A stretch of 64,000 nucleotides of DNA from positions 16,589-80,588 of the IMG/VR virus record IMGVR_UViG_3300042869_001887; one strand, 5' to 3'. The translations under genes were made by a program, and so were the position numbers. The notes beneath the pieces are model-generated. The model was given only the letters and a program-made list of their open reading frames with translations. It had not been told where the DNA came from and searched no databases. The stretch is from a virus. This document shows, one piece after another, positions 31,514-39,755 of the stretch. The stretch's first letter is position 1. Every line of letters begins with the position of its first letter.

Positions 31514-32249
31514 ATTCTGGATAGTCTGCCGGGTCAACACCGAATTTTTGTTCTACTTCAACACCATTTATTTTTCTAACAAAAAAATTAGCAACATAGT
31601 ACATTTCTGTTGAGGTCAATTGCATAGATGGTTCTATCACATCATAAATTATATTTTCAATTTCAACACGAAATGTATCATCATTTGAACATATTTCTTG
31701 CTGAATCATCGTTGCAAAATCATTAAATCTATTCCCATATTTTTGTATTACAGGAATTGGTTGACCATCAACTTCAAAACGTCTAAGATTCAAATCGAAA
31801 CTGAAATATATTTCATCACTCCGTTCGACGTTTACAAAGTTTTCCGATGCTGAAAATTCAACCTCAAAAACAACTTCTTGTTTTTTTTGATTCTTATATT
31901 TGAAAAATTTTAGTTTTTTGTTTAATTGGAAAATGAGTTTTTCTCTGTCCTCCTGACTTACAAAAACGCTCAAAGGCTCCATGCCGTTAAATTCTAAATC
32001 CAAACCAAACGATAATTTATTATCTAAACCAATCAATCTAATTTTATCGTATATTATTTGTTGGATATCGTCCAACATTTTTTGTTTACAATAAGATTGA
32101 AATGGATTCTTTGTTGTAACATTTACAATAAAAGCAGGAGTATCTTCAAGACCTTCTTCATATGGTACTACATCCAAAAAATTATATTGGTAAGTACCAA
32201 CAATTATAGGTTTTCCAACAATTATCTTTTTAAAAAAATTTACATACAT
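31506..32249 (-). CDS. Protein of unknown function
   Basis: 247 residues from the ATG at 32249, supported by an AATATTTAT box exactly 4 nt upstream; an in-frame start 18 nt further on would lie inside that box. Mixed alpha/beta, no signal peptide (MYVNFFKKIIVGKPIIVG...). Repeated phrases such as IIYDKIRL and NIIYDVIEP suggest internal duplication. No family recognised. Confidence 0.75.
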   Translation of the reverse strand: MYVNFFKKIIVGKPIIVGTYQYNFLDVVPYEEGLEDTPAFIVNVTTKNPFQSYCKQKMLDDIQQIIYDKIRLIGLDNKLSFGLDLEFNGMEPLSVFVSQEDREKLIFQLNKKLKFFKYKNQKKQEVVFEVEFSASENFVNVERSDEIYFSFDLNLRRFEVDGQPIPVIQKYGNRFNDFATMIQQEICSNDDTFRVEIENIIYDVIEPSMQLTSTEMYYVANFFVRKINGVEVEQKFGVDPADYPEFI

Positions 32250-32260
32250 ACTGATAAATA

Positions 32261-32686
32261 TTACCAATAGTTTATTGACATTCCGAGACCATATTTGATG
32301 TCCTGTGAATATCCAACAGCAAACGATAAATCGAACCCTTTAGGTGTTTTAAGAATAATTCTTAGAGGATTTATTTTTAACCACATCTCGGGTTGTAAAT
32401 CTAATAAATTAAAATTTTTATTTATCGAGGCTCCTAATAAAACGGAGGTTTTATTTTTATAAGTTAAATTTAAACCTAGTCTGTTTATAATAGCAACTGG
32501 TCTTGTATAGACGAACTGTTGACTAAAATATGTGATAAAACTACCTCCTACGTAAAAACCAACTCCTGAATTATTGTTGTAGGTAACAATAAGAGATTTA
32601 TCCTCAGGTACATAAAGAAGGTCAGATGTTTGTGAATAAGAAATCTGAAATGTTAGAATAAAAATTATAAAAAATATTGTTTTCAT
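32261..32686 (-). CDS. Small exported beta-rich protein
   Basis: 141 residues with a signal peptide (MKTIFFIIFILTFQISYSQ) and a beta-strand-rich mature part with alternating aromatic and Gly residues (GVGFYVGGSFITYFSQ..., FDLSFAVGYSQDIKYGLGMSINYW). The C-terminal Trp on a final amphipathic strand fits a small outer-membrane barrel. It has a full host-type promoter with the -7 box 4 nt before ATG. Confidence 0.75.
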   Translation of the reverse strand: MKTIFFIIFILTFQISYSQTSDLLYVPEDKSLIVTYNNNSGVGFYVGGSFITYFSQQFVYTRPVAIINRLGLNLTYKNKTSVLLGASINKNFNLLDLQPEMWLKINPLRIILKTPKGFDLSFAVGYSQDIKYGLGMSINYW

Positions 32687-32690
32687 ATCA

Positions 32691-32721
32691 CAAATATAGT
32701 ATTATTGTTTTGTAAAACCAA
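32691..32721 (-). promoter_or_regulatory. Host-type promoter TTG-N20-TATATTTG, 4 nt before ATG
   Basis: Minus strand: TTG at 32721-32719, 20-nt spacer, TATATTTG at 32698-32691, then 4 nt to the ATG at 32686. Perfect match to TTG-N19/20-TAnnTTTG; the mRNA would start at or next to the AUG. It differs from the phage box TATATTTAT only in the last bases. Confidence 0.7.
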
Positions 32722-32722
32722 C

Positions 32723-32809
32723 GGAGGTTTGGCAGAGCGGTCGAATGCGTCAGTCTTGAAAACTGAATTACTCGTGAGGGTAACTGGGGTTCGAATCCCT
32801 GAGCCTCCG
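32723..32809 (+). tRNA. tRNA-Ser (anticodon TGA)
   Basis: Class II tRNA: acceptor GGAGGTT / AGCCTCC, anticodon arm CAGT-CTTGAAA-ACTG, long variable arm, T arm CTGGG-TTCGAAT-CCCTG with one G-T-type pair. Discriminator G. Reads UCA. A terminator follows. Confidence 0.92.
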
Positions 32810-32815
32810 CTAAAA

Positions 32816-32838
32816 GAAGGTGAATAACTCACCTTCTT
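32816..32838 (+). terminator. Rho-independent terminator after tRNA-Ser
   Basis: AGAAGGTGA-ATAAC-TCACCTTCT followed by a run of T. Confidence 0.85.
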
Positions 32839-32887
32839 TTTTTTTGACTGTAATTCAATTTTCGATTATCATTTGAAAAAAAATATC

Positions 32888-33847
32888 ATGTCTCGTATAA
32901 AAGAACTCAAAGAAAAGTATCCTCATCTAAACTTGTCTTTTTTTGATATTATGACAAGGTTGGACATTTCAAAATCAAACAAATATTTACCTCTAATTTG
33001 TAAGATTTTTTCAAAAAGATTTGACGTAAATCATCAATATGAAAATGAAGTAAAATCCCGAATCGAAGAATACAAATCAAGATTGACCTCTTCAGGACTT
33101 GACGTGGAAGATTTAGATGCAAACGAGATTTATGTAATAACCCATATGATTGATTATTTTACCAACGACAACCTAAACTCAATCACTCAATTTATGGAAT
33201 ATATGGAAAGGGGTTTGATTGAAAACAAAGATGTCCTAAAATACGATGATTTAGATTCAATCAGAGGAGCCATCGCACTCGCTTCAATGAAAGAATGGAC
33301 TAAAGATTTAGAGGGTGAAATTATAAAAGAATATGAGGACGACAAGTGGGTTATTATCAGACCTTTGACCTTTGCCGCTTCCGCAAAATATGGTGCAACA
33401 ACAAGATGGTGTACAACTTACAGTAGAGAAAAACAATATTTCGAGAAGTATTGGAGGCGGGGTATTTTGGTTTATTTCATCAATAAAATTTCAGGTTATA
33501 AATTCGCAGGATATAAATCTTTGGATGGAGAAAAAGAACTTAGTTTTTGGAATGCTGAAGATAGCAGGGTTGATTATCTTTTATTAGATGTAGATGATTA
33601 TTTGTTTTCCACAGTGAGAAAAATTTTCTCATCTAAAGAAACTAACAAAAATTTATGTTCCGCCGAAATACAGGAACAAGTTCATCAAGAATGTATAAAC
33701 TATACTGAAGAGACTACTGAATCAAGAGTCATTCCTATTGAATTTGTCGAAGAAACCCAAAATTACAGGACATATCAAAACCAAATTCAAAATCTATTCG
33801 TAACTGAAACTGCACCTCCAATTTACGAACAACCGGATATTGCGTAA
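32888..33847 (+). CDS. KYGA-x-T-x-WCT domain protein, paralogue of 239-1717
   Basis: 319 residues from the ATG at 32888. Helical N-terminal 120 residues. Then YEDDKWVIIRPLTFAAS and KYGATTRWCTTYS...LVYFINK (about 145-205) align with the block in the protein at 239-1717. A leader of the [IL]xE type is not obvious here. The C-terminal 70 residues are Glu/Gln-rich and likely disordered. The conserved Trp-Cys-Thr after KYGA suggests an active or metal site; no family name known to me. Confidence 0.8.
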   Translation: MSRIKELKEKYPHLNLSFFDIMTRLDISKSNKYLPLICKIFSKRFDVNHQYENEVKSRIEEYKSRLTSSGLDVEDLDANEIYVITHMIDYFTNDNLNSITQFMEYMERGLIENKDVLKYDDLDSIRGAIALASMKEWTKDLEGEIIKEYEDDKWVIIRPLTFAASAKYGATTRWCTTYSREKQYFEKYWRRGILVYFINKISGYKFAGYKSLDGEKELSFWNAEDSRVDYLLLDVDDYLFSTVRKIFSSKETNKNLCSAEIQEQVHQECINYTEETTESRVIPIEFVEETQNYRTYQNQIQNLFVTETAPPIYEQPDIA

Positions 33848-33872
33848 AATAAAACCAACCTGATGGTGGGTT

Positions 33873-34139
33873 TTATTCTTCAATTTCAACTATAAGTTTT
33901 CCTGTACCTTTGATAACTCTATGCCAAACAAGTTTTGGGATAAAGATTTGCTCGGCAACGGACAATTTGTTCGGCAATCCATCATCAATTTGAAAAGACC
34001 ACCCTCCGTCTTCAACAATTGTGACTTTTCGGTCTTTCAAATCTTGATGCCATTTCAACTCCTCTGTATCAACATCAGGATAGAAAGTTCTAATAATTTT
34101 CCCAGATTCCGTTTTATTTTGTTCAAATGGAAAAGTCAT
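33873..34139 (-). CDS. Cupin-like small protein
   Basis: 88 residues: TESGKIIRTFYPDVDTEELKWHQDLKDRKV...GGWSFQIDDGLP...IFIPKLVWHRVIKGTGKLIVEIEE. The KWHxDxxDR motif and the IPKxxxHRV strand are those of a small cupin-fold protein seen in many marine phages, with His residues placed as metal ligands. Function unknown. Overlaps the upstream gene by 17 nt. Confidence 0.75.
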   Translation of the reverse strand: MTFPFEQNKTESGKIIRTFYPDVDTEELKWHQDLKDRKVTIVEDGGWSFQIDDGLPNKLSVAEQIFIPKLVWHRVIKGTGKLIVEIEE

Positions 34140-34464
34140 TTCTCTGTTTTCCTTTTCTGAAAAAGGGTCTTTTGTTCCAATGTACCTTTATCTTATTATC
34201 TAAAGATAATAGTTTGAAAAAATCTTCTACATCTTTTTCTACAGATTTATGTTTTCTATGTGGGACATCCCAACCTTTAGACACAAAAGACTCAGGCTCA
34301 GTATCAATAAAAACATGAATTATTGGAGGATTATAACTTCCCTTTAGGATATCGTGAACAATAAACTTGACATCTTCACCTTCTGGTAAATCTTGTTTGA
34401 TTCTAGAGGTTACAACTGAATCCAAATAATTTTGTAAATATTTTTTTATTCTTTCGACATCCAT
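34123..34464 (-). CDS. Protein of unknown function
   Basis: 113 residues from the ATG at 34464, which overlaps the upstream stop (TGATG). Alpha/beta pattern: VERIKKYLQNYLDSVV..., VKFIVHDILKGSYNPPIIHVFIDTEP, then a basic C-terminus (HWNKRPFFRKGKQRN). No family recognised. Part of a three-gene minus-strand unit led by the leader-bearing protein at 34464-35090. Confidence 0.7.
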   Translation of the reverse strand: MDVERIKKYLQNYLDSVVTSRIKQDLPEGEDVKFIVHDILKGSYNPPIIHVFIDTEPESFVSKGWDVPHRKHKSVEKDVEDFFKLLSLDNKIKVHWNKRPFFRKGKQRNDFSI

Positions 34465-35090
34465 CACCAAGCATTTTTAGAAGCTAAACCTAATTGTTTT
34501 GCATATCTTCCAACATTACATGACCAATAACCAGCGGTAGTTCTATCCTTTTTTTGGTCACATCTATGTCGTGCTCTGAAAGATTTGGCAGCACCTTTAT
34601 TTCTATTCCTAACTTTCAATTTAGGGTCACCAAAGGTTACTTTTTTAACACCACCCCCTTTTGATTTAACATAAACCGCAAATTTCTTAGGACCACCCGG
34701 TGTTCTGAAAGGTTTATTTAATTTTACATTTTTACCTCTGTGTTTGGCTTCTTCGATGATTTCTTCCTCTGTCCATTCCTCTAAAATATAGGGTGCATCC
34801 AAATAAACTATCTCTCCGTCTATTTTTACCTTCTTTCCTAAGTCTGATTCAACCATCAATGTATCTTCTTCATTTAATTCAATAGAACCGTTTTCCCAAA
34901 GAGTTCTCACCTCATTTACCAATTTAAAATATCCCTCTGAATAAACTCTAAAAATGTTATTTGTAAGTGATAATCCGTTTTCAATGTGATATTTTAATGA
35001 ATCAGAAATTTCAACATTTTCTTTCATCACTAAAGACCTGTCCAAGTATTCTTCTAAACTCTCTTTTATTAGGGTTTTCAGTTTATCCAT
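34464..35090 (-). CDS. Leader-bearing protein with a YWSC (DUF5872-like) C-terminus
   Basis: 208 residues. Leader MDKLKTLIKE|S. An acidic middle (DTLMVESDLGKK... EEWTEEEIIEEA). The C-terminal 75 residues, TPGGPKKFAVYVK...VKKVTFGDPKLKVR...SFRARHRCDQKKDRTTAGYWSCNVGRY, match a module repeatedly found at the ends of structural proteins of large marine phages (DUF5872 as I recall). The conserved Cys/His (RHRCD...YWSC) suggest zinc binding. Likely a virion component. Confidence 0.8.
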   Translation of the reverse strand: MDKLKTLIKESLEEYLDRSLVMKENVEISDSLKYHIENGLSLTNNIFRVYSEGYFKLVNEVRTLWENGSIELNEEDTLMVESDLGKKVKIDGEIVYLDAPYILEEWTEEEIIEEAKHRGKNVKLNKPFRTPGGPKKFAVYVKSKGGGVKKVTFGDPKLKVRNRNKGAAKSFRARHRCDQKKDRTTAGYWSCNVGRYAKQLGLASKNAW

Positions 35091-35130
35091 AAAAAATTGT
35101 TTTTTTATATAAATAGTTTTATTTTTAGTT

Positions 35131-35322
35131 ATGAAAAATTTAGTGGGATTTTTATTCCTTTTCTGTAGAATTTATTGTGGTTACAAAATATTCATGTGGT
35201 TATTCCAACGGAGTTATTATAAGAATAGTTTACCCATATCAGAAATTGAACACATATTAGTGTTCATAATTTTTGACATATGGATGATGATGTCCATACG
35301 AGATATAAACAAAGATTTTTAA
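35131..35322 (+). CDS. Small two-helix membrane protein
   Basis: 63 residues: an N-terminal membrane helix (NLVGFLFLFCRIYCGYKIFMWLF), a short polar loop and a second helix (ILVFIIFDIWMMM). It converges with ppk2 (4-nt overlap). Function unknown. Confidence 0.5.
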   Translation: MKNLVGFLFLFCRIYCGYKIFMWLFQRSYYKNSLPISEIEHILVFIIFDIWMMMSIRDINKDF

Positions 35323-36422
35323 GGCCTCAAAACGGCTAAAACTTCAGGATAAACTCCCTCTAAAACTTTTTCGTTTTTACCTTCATATGGTATGTTCTGT
35401 AAAACATATCTTATTGAATTCAACCCTGAGATTCTTTTATCTTGTGAATCAATAATTACCCACGGGTGATTTACTGTTGAAGTTTTATCAAACAATTTTT
35501 CTTTGAATTCTGTGAATCTGTCCCATAAATCTTGCATTTGAGCGTCATTAGGGGAATACTTCCAATATTTTAATGGAGACTGTTGTCTCATCTGAAATCT
35601 TCTTTTTTGAGTTTCTTTATCAATTGAAAACCATAGTTTAAAGAGATAATCTCCTTCTTTTACCAAATCGTTCTCGAAATCCTCAACGTTCTCCATGAAA
35701 TCTTCATATTCTTCAGGGGTACCATATCCCATAACAGGCTCGACTAAACCTCTATTATACCAACTTCTGTCGAGGAAATTTATCATTCCTGGTTTGATTT
35801 TGTCTCGGTATCTATTCCACCAATTTTTCCTTTCTTCGGGGTTGGGTATACCTAAAGCAATTACATTATAGTATCTTGGATTTAAATTTTCTGTAAATTT
35901 TTTGATTGTGGAACCCTTACCCGCAGAATCTCTACCCTCGAAAACTATAATCACAGTTTTTCCCGTTTTTCTCAACCATTCCTGCATCTTCACTAGTTCA
36001 ATTTGTAGAAAATATAATTCCTTCTTATAAACCTTTTTAGGTAAAATTGACGGTTCCTCGGGTTCAAATTCATAATCTTCACTTTCAGGTTCGACCCCAT
36101 AACCACCTCTTTCTCTGAATTTCAAAGAGATAAGGATGTTTCTGAAATATTCTTCAATATTCTTTTTTTTATCCCCTTTTTTGAGAAGAATTTTTCTTAA
36201 ACCTCTATCCACCATCTCAAAATCGATAATTCGGTCCTCCGACAATTTAGATATTTTCCAAAGTAAATTTTCTATTTTTTTGTTGTAGAGTTTCAGAAAG
36301 GTTAGAGTATCAACAACTTTTCTTAGATTGACGTTCATAAAAGGGGCATCGTTTGAAGTTTTTTTTGCTTCAGAAATCCCCATTACAATTTTTATTTTTT
36401 CAATTTCCTCGTGAATTAGCAC
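35319..36422 (-). CDS. ppk2: Polyphosphate kinase 2 with a capsid-targeting-type leader
   Basis: 367 residues, GTG start set by a GATATTTAT box 12 nt upstream. The PPK2 domain (about 130-365) has Walker A FEGRDSAGKGST (161-172), Walker B NFLDRSWYNRG (215-225) and the lid segment KRRFQMRQQSPLKYWKYS. It transfers phosphate between polyphosphate and nucleoside di- or monophosphates. Unlike cellular PPK2 it has an extra N-terminal 125 residues that begin MLIHEEIEKIKIVMGISE|A, fitting the leader pattern. It may be packaged and injected to use host polyphosphate for nucleotide supply; packaging is inferred. Confidence 0.9.
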   Translation of the reverse strand: MLIHEEIEKIKIVMGISEAKKTSNDAPFMNVNLRKVVDTLTFLKLYNKKIENLLWKISKLSEDRIIDFEMVDRGLRKILLKKGDKKKNIEEYFRNILISLKFRERGGYGVEPESEDYEFEPEEPSILPKKVYKKELYFLQIELVKMQEWLRKTGKTVIIVFEGRDSAGKGSTIKKFTENLNPRYYNVIALGIPNPEERKNWWNRYRDKIKPGMINFLDRSWYNRGLVEPVMGYGTPEEYEDFMENVEDFENDLVKEGDYLFKLWFSIDKETQKRRFQMRQQSPLKYWKYSPNDAQMQDLWDRFTEFKEKLFDKTSTVNHPWVIIDSQDKRISGLNSIRYVLQNIPYEGKNEKVLEGVYPEVLAVLRP

Positions 36423-36492
36423 AAAATTTTCTTTATAAATATCCCATAAGTTAGATATGGAATATTTATGATTACCAAGTTATTGACAGAAA

Positions 36493-36984
36493 ATGAAAAA
36501 GTTTCTTATTGCATTTGTATTGCTTTCATTACCCATTTTTTCTTTTACACAAGATAGAAAAGTATGTCTTTCTTCCATAGAAAATAAAATACAAATTGGA
36601 CAAATGTTGGGTAATCGAAATCTAACATTTGGCTTCAAAAATGTTTTATTGGAATATCTTCAGGATAAAGATTTTGAATTGGTTGATAGTTGTAATCTTG
36701 CTAATAACAGATTACAAATTGAACTTATTTTTTTTGATGTCTTGAACACCAAAACGGGCTTCTCTGTAATTCACAAGGAAAATGATGAAACAGTATTGAG
36801 AGTGAGAGCTAAATTATTAAATGAATCAGGAAAGAAAATTAAAGAAACTGTCGTAACTGAAAAATCTTCTGAAATTTCAATGTCAACGTTGATAATTTCA
36901 GAAGGAGGTAAAATAAATCAACAATCCGTCTCAAATGTGATTAAAAAATCCTGCGAGACATTAATCAAAAATTTATTCGAATGA
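36493..36984 (+). CDS. Exported CsgG-related protein (short)
   Basis: 163 residues with a signal peptide MKKFLIAFVLLSLPIFSFTQ. The mature part (FGFKNVLLEYLQDKDFELVDS... NRLQIELIFFDVLNTKTGF... VLRVRAKLLNESGKKI) resembles the longer CsgG-like protein at 39756-40472, whose VANIVLEYLSD and HYFVTVEVYDF segments align. It opens the block of exported proteins and overlaps the T9SS cargo gene by 4 nt. Preceded by an AATATTTAT box 23 nt upstream. Confidence 0.7.
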   Translation: MKKFLIAFVLLSLPIFSFTQDRKVCLSSIENKIQIGQMLGNRNLTFGFKNVLLEYLQDKDFELVDSCNLANNRLQIELIFFDVLNTKTGFSVIHKENDETVLRVRAKLLNESGKKIKETVVTEKSSEISMSTLIISEGGKINQQSVSNVIKKSCETLIKNLFE

Positions 36985-38882
36985 TGAAAAAAATTTTATC
37001 AATTATTTCATTATTGTCGATTCCGTTTTTGGGACTTGCACAATCTCCCGAAATTGGTCATTTCCAACAACTATCTACTGTGAGACGTGGAGACACTTTA
37101 GATGTGGCTTGGTATTTCAGACCATCGGGAAATAATATAAGAAGTTTCCAAGTGGATTGGCAATATAAAAAAAGGTTGTTTACTCATATTGAAACAACGG
37201 TGGATGCTTCTCTGAATGGTAGGTCTGCAGAAATTTCCTATAGGTCATGGGAAAATCAAAAATATAGCTCTTACGCAAATGGGAACTATACCTATATTTC
37301 CGACACCAATTGGACTGTTGGAAGAAATTACTTGGTGGTTCCCGCAGGTGCTTCAGCTTTATCAAACGGTTATATCATACATAACAAATACAAAATAAAC
37401 GCAGTCATACCAAATTTCGAATCTGATTCAGTTTATGTTAACTGGGCTAGAATGTTTGATGTAAATGGCATAACAATCGGAGACAACGTGGCTGTTTTGA
37501 ATAACAGAACTATGAGAGTGAAACTTCTCGGAAATCTAACAATTTCTGGAAAAGTTTGGTTACCTCCATCGGCAGTATCAAGAGGATGGGTCCCAACTCT
37601 TTATTGTTATGAGAACGCAACAGGAAACTTGGTTTCAACCACAATACCGAACATAAACACAGGTCTATATACTCTTGATAATATCGACGAATATACAAGA
37701 TATAAAATTGAATTGAGATTCAATCCTGATAGTTTGGTTTCAATAAGAGATAACTCAGTCACAATTACCGATGCGGTAAAATCTTTTAACGAATTTATAA
37801 ACGCTGATTTAAATCAAACTTATCCGAGGACACATTTACAAAACGGTTTAGCTTATTTGATTGGAGATATAAATTGGAATCAAAAATTTGATGGTGGTGA
37901 CCCATATGGTATTTACGCTTCAGTTTCAGGACTAAGACCAATAGCAACAAATAGTTTAATTAAAGTTTTTACAAAAAACGAATTTGATAGTTTGGCTTTG
38001 GGTGCAAATCAATGGACAAATTGGACTACTTACTCTTCAAGATTAAATTTTGTTCTTGATACTGTAATAACTTCAAACATTACTGTTGATTTAAAGTATT
38101 ATATCCAAGGTGATGTGGATAGAAGTCACTCTTCTCCTGTTTACGATGCGAACGGTAACCTCGTAAGAGCAGCAATTTACACCGGAAGATTTACTGTTGA
38201 AATTCCAAATTCTTACTCTGTGGGTCAACCGATGTTTGTACCCTTCAACGTTTCAACAAATGGTTTAGTAAATTATGGATTACAATTTGAAATGAAATAC
38301 GAACCAACCAAAGTCAAATTTTCAGAAATTATCTCGAAAGTTCCAAACGAATGGTTACAATATGTAACACATGATGAACGTACTGGAATAATAAGATTCG
38401 GGGGAATGAATAATCAAAAAAAGGGGGGGATAAGTGGTTTATCCACCCCCTTTAATTTAAAATTTACGCCAATAGACCCAAGCGAAGATATCTCATCGTT
38501 TGTTTTTGTTAGACAACTAATGGATGCTTCTAACTCTGAAGGAGAGCACTTCAATATTGAATTAGCATCTGAAAGAATAGTTTTGACTTATAGAGCCGCA
38601 GGACCAATACCTACATTTTCAAAACCGATTGCAGAAATTAGACCCAATCCGAACACAGGACAATTTGAGTTGACTGTAACATTTCCGAATAATTATTGGA
38701 TGAAGGGTTACGTTTATGATTATCAAGGAAGAAAAGTTATGGACTTAGGAGATTTCAAAACAGATGATTTTACAAACGTAATCACAAGAGCCATTAACGC
38801 CAAAAATCTAGCTCAAGGAAAATATTTGCTAGTTATGGCTAATAATGAACAAAGAATAACTAAACCATTTGTAAAAATTTAA
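36981..38882 (+). CDS. Secreted protein with a T9SS C-terminal sorting domain
   Basis: 633 residues. Signal peptide MMKKILSIISLLSIPFLGLAQ. Beta-rich N-terminal part; a dockerin-like acidic stretch LIGDINWNQKFDGGDP (about 293-308) and IQGDVDRSHSS (about 373); then a cohesin-like domain (VNYGLQFEMKYEPTKVKFSEI). From residue 546 on there is a classic Por/T9SS type-A sorting domain: IRPNPNTGQFELTVTF, GYVYDYQGRKVMDL, LAQGKYLLVM, ITKPFVKI. Such domains send proteins across the outer membrane and attach them to the cell surface. A phage coding for one is unusual. A strong hairpin lies inside the gene at 38419-38453. Confidence 0.88.
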   Translation: MMKKILSIISLLSIPFLGLAQSPEIGHFQQLSTVRRGDTLDVAWYFRPSGNNIRSFQVDWQYKKRLFTHIETTVDASLNGRSAEISYRSWENQKYSSYANGNYTYISDTNWTVGRNYLVVPAGASALSNGYIIHNKYKINAVIPNFESDSVYVNWARMFDVNGITIGDNVAVLNNRTMRVKLLGNLTISGKVWLPPSAVSRGWVPTLYCYENATGNLVSTTIPNINTGLYTLDNIDEYTRYKIELRFNPDSLVSIRDNSVTITDAVKSFNEFINADLNQTYPRTHLQNGLAYLIGDINWNQKFDGGDPYGIYASVSGLRPIATNSLIKVFTKNEFDSLALGANQWTNWTTYSSRLNFVLDTVITSNITVDLKYYIQGDVDRSHSSPVYDANGNLVRAAIYTGRFTVEIPNSYSVGQPMFVPFNVSTNGLVNYGLQFEMKYEPTKVKFSEIISKVPNEWLQYVTHDERTGIIRFGGMNNQKKGGISGLSTPFNLKFTPIDPSEDISSFVFVRQLMDASNSEGEHFNIELASERIVLTYRAAGPIPTFSKPIAEIRPNPNTGQFELTVTFPNNYWMKGYVYDYQGRKVMDLGDFKTDDFTNVITRAINAKNLAQGKYLLVMANNEQRITKPFVKI

Positions 38883-38887
38883 AAAAA

Positions 38888-39211
38888 ATGTCAGAAGAAA
38901 CACAAGTACAAGACCAAAACGACGGAACATGGTCGGGTCTTAAAAAAACAATCGTAGGTACCCTCGGAACTGTTGTAACAGGTGGAGGTGTATGGTTAGG
39001 AACATTACTTTATGGTGGAAATCATGAGGAAAAACAACCTGATGCACCCGTCCAAGCACAACCAACAATCGTAATCAACAACTCTCAACAACAAGCAACA
39101 CCTGCGGGTGGAACTACTAAAGTTATCGAGCGTGTTGTGGAAAAACCTGCAGCAAAACCTGCTGAACCAGCTCCTAAACCAAAACCTTTCCAAGAGGAAC
39201 CAAAATGGTAA
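38888..39211 (+). CDS. Membrane-anchored Pro/Ala-rich protein
   Basis: 107 residues. A hydrophobic Gly-rich segment (TIVGTLGTVVTGGGVWLGTLLYG, about 20-42) then a disordered periplasm-type tail with VIERVVEKPAAKPAEPAPKPKP. It resembles a TonB-like spacer or a holin-like anchor. No family recognised. In the exported-protein block, 5 nt after the T9SS cargo. Confidence 0.65.
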   Translation: MSEETQVQDQNDGTWSGLKKTIVGTLGTVVTGGGVWLGTLLYGGNHEEKQPDAPVQAQPTIVINNSQQQATPAGGTTKVIERVVEKPAAKPAEPAPKPKPFQEEPKW

Positions 39212-39214
39212 TGT

Positions 39215-39754
39215 ATGCAACCAAACACAGGATTTAAGGAGTTATTAAACTCCATGATGAAAAGAAGATGGTGGATTACCGCCTTAGTGTTAGGTGGATT
39301 TGTCGTAATTATGGGTGCCATATTCATGGCAATTTTCGAACAAAGTGCTATCAGTGGTGAATGGAAAGAATTACTTCTCCTTTTACTTGGTGCTTTCATC
39401 GGGTCTTATGGTAAAATCATTGACTATTGGTTCAGTGATACCGACAAAGACAAAATGTTAGTCCAAAAGATGGATGAAGAAGATGGTGTATCATTTTCCA
39501 ACACCCAAGATGGTAGTGTTCAAGCACCTCCACAACAACAATCTATTACCCCCCAAGTCACCCCTCAAGTTACCCCTCAAGTCGGTGTAGAAATCGATGA
39601 AGATGGTGATGGTATCATGGATGGTATTGACGAGGATGGTGATGGAGTTATAGACATGTATTTTGAACATCGTCAGTGTGAGCACGTATGGGGTGACGCT
39701 GATGGAGATGGTGATGAAGAGTGTCTTAAATGTGGTTTGATTAAACAAGATTAA
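39215..39754 (+). CDS. Membrane protein with DxDGDG calcium-loop repeats
   Basis: 179 residues. Two membrane helices (WWITALVLGGFVVIMGAIFMA and WKELLLLLLGAFIGSYG), a linker with three VTPQ repeats, then DEDGDGIMDG, DEDGDGVIDM and DADGDGDEE, which are calcium-binding loops of the dockerin or thrombospondin-3 kind. The very end CEHVWG...CLKCG could bind zinc. The dockerin-like loops are notable next to a cohesin-like T9SS cargo: they might interact. Confidence 0.75.
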   Translation: MQPNTGFKELLNSMMKRRWWITALVLGGFVVIMGAIFMAIFEQSAISGEWKELLLLLLGAFIGSYGKIIDYWFSDTDKDKMLVQKMDEEDGVSFSNTQDGSVQAPPQQQSITPQVTPQVTPQVGVEIDEDGDGIMDGIDEDGDGVIDMYFEHRQCEHVWGDADGDGDEECLKCGLIKQD

Positions 39755-39755
39755 A

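Noticed and set aside
36468-36557. 29-codon frame starting MITKLLTENEK just before the CsgG-like gene
   Set aside because: The start resembles a packaging leader (LLTE|N) and follows an AATATTTAT box, but it overlaps the signal peptide gene in another frame and ends without a domain; probably chance or a relic.
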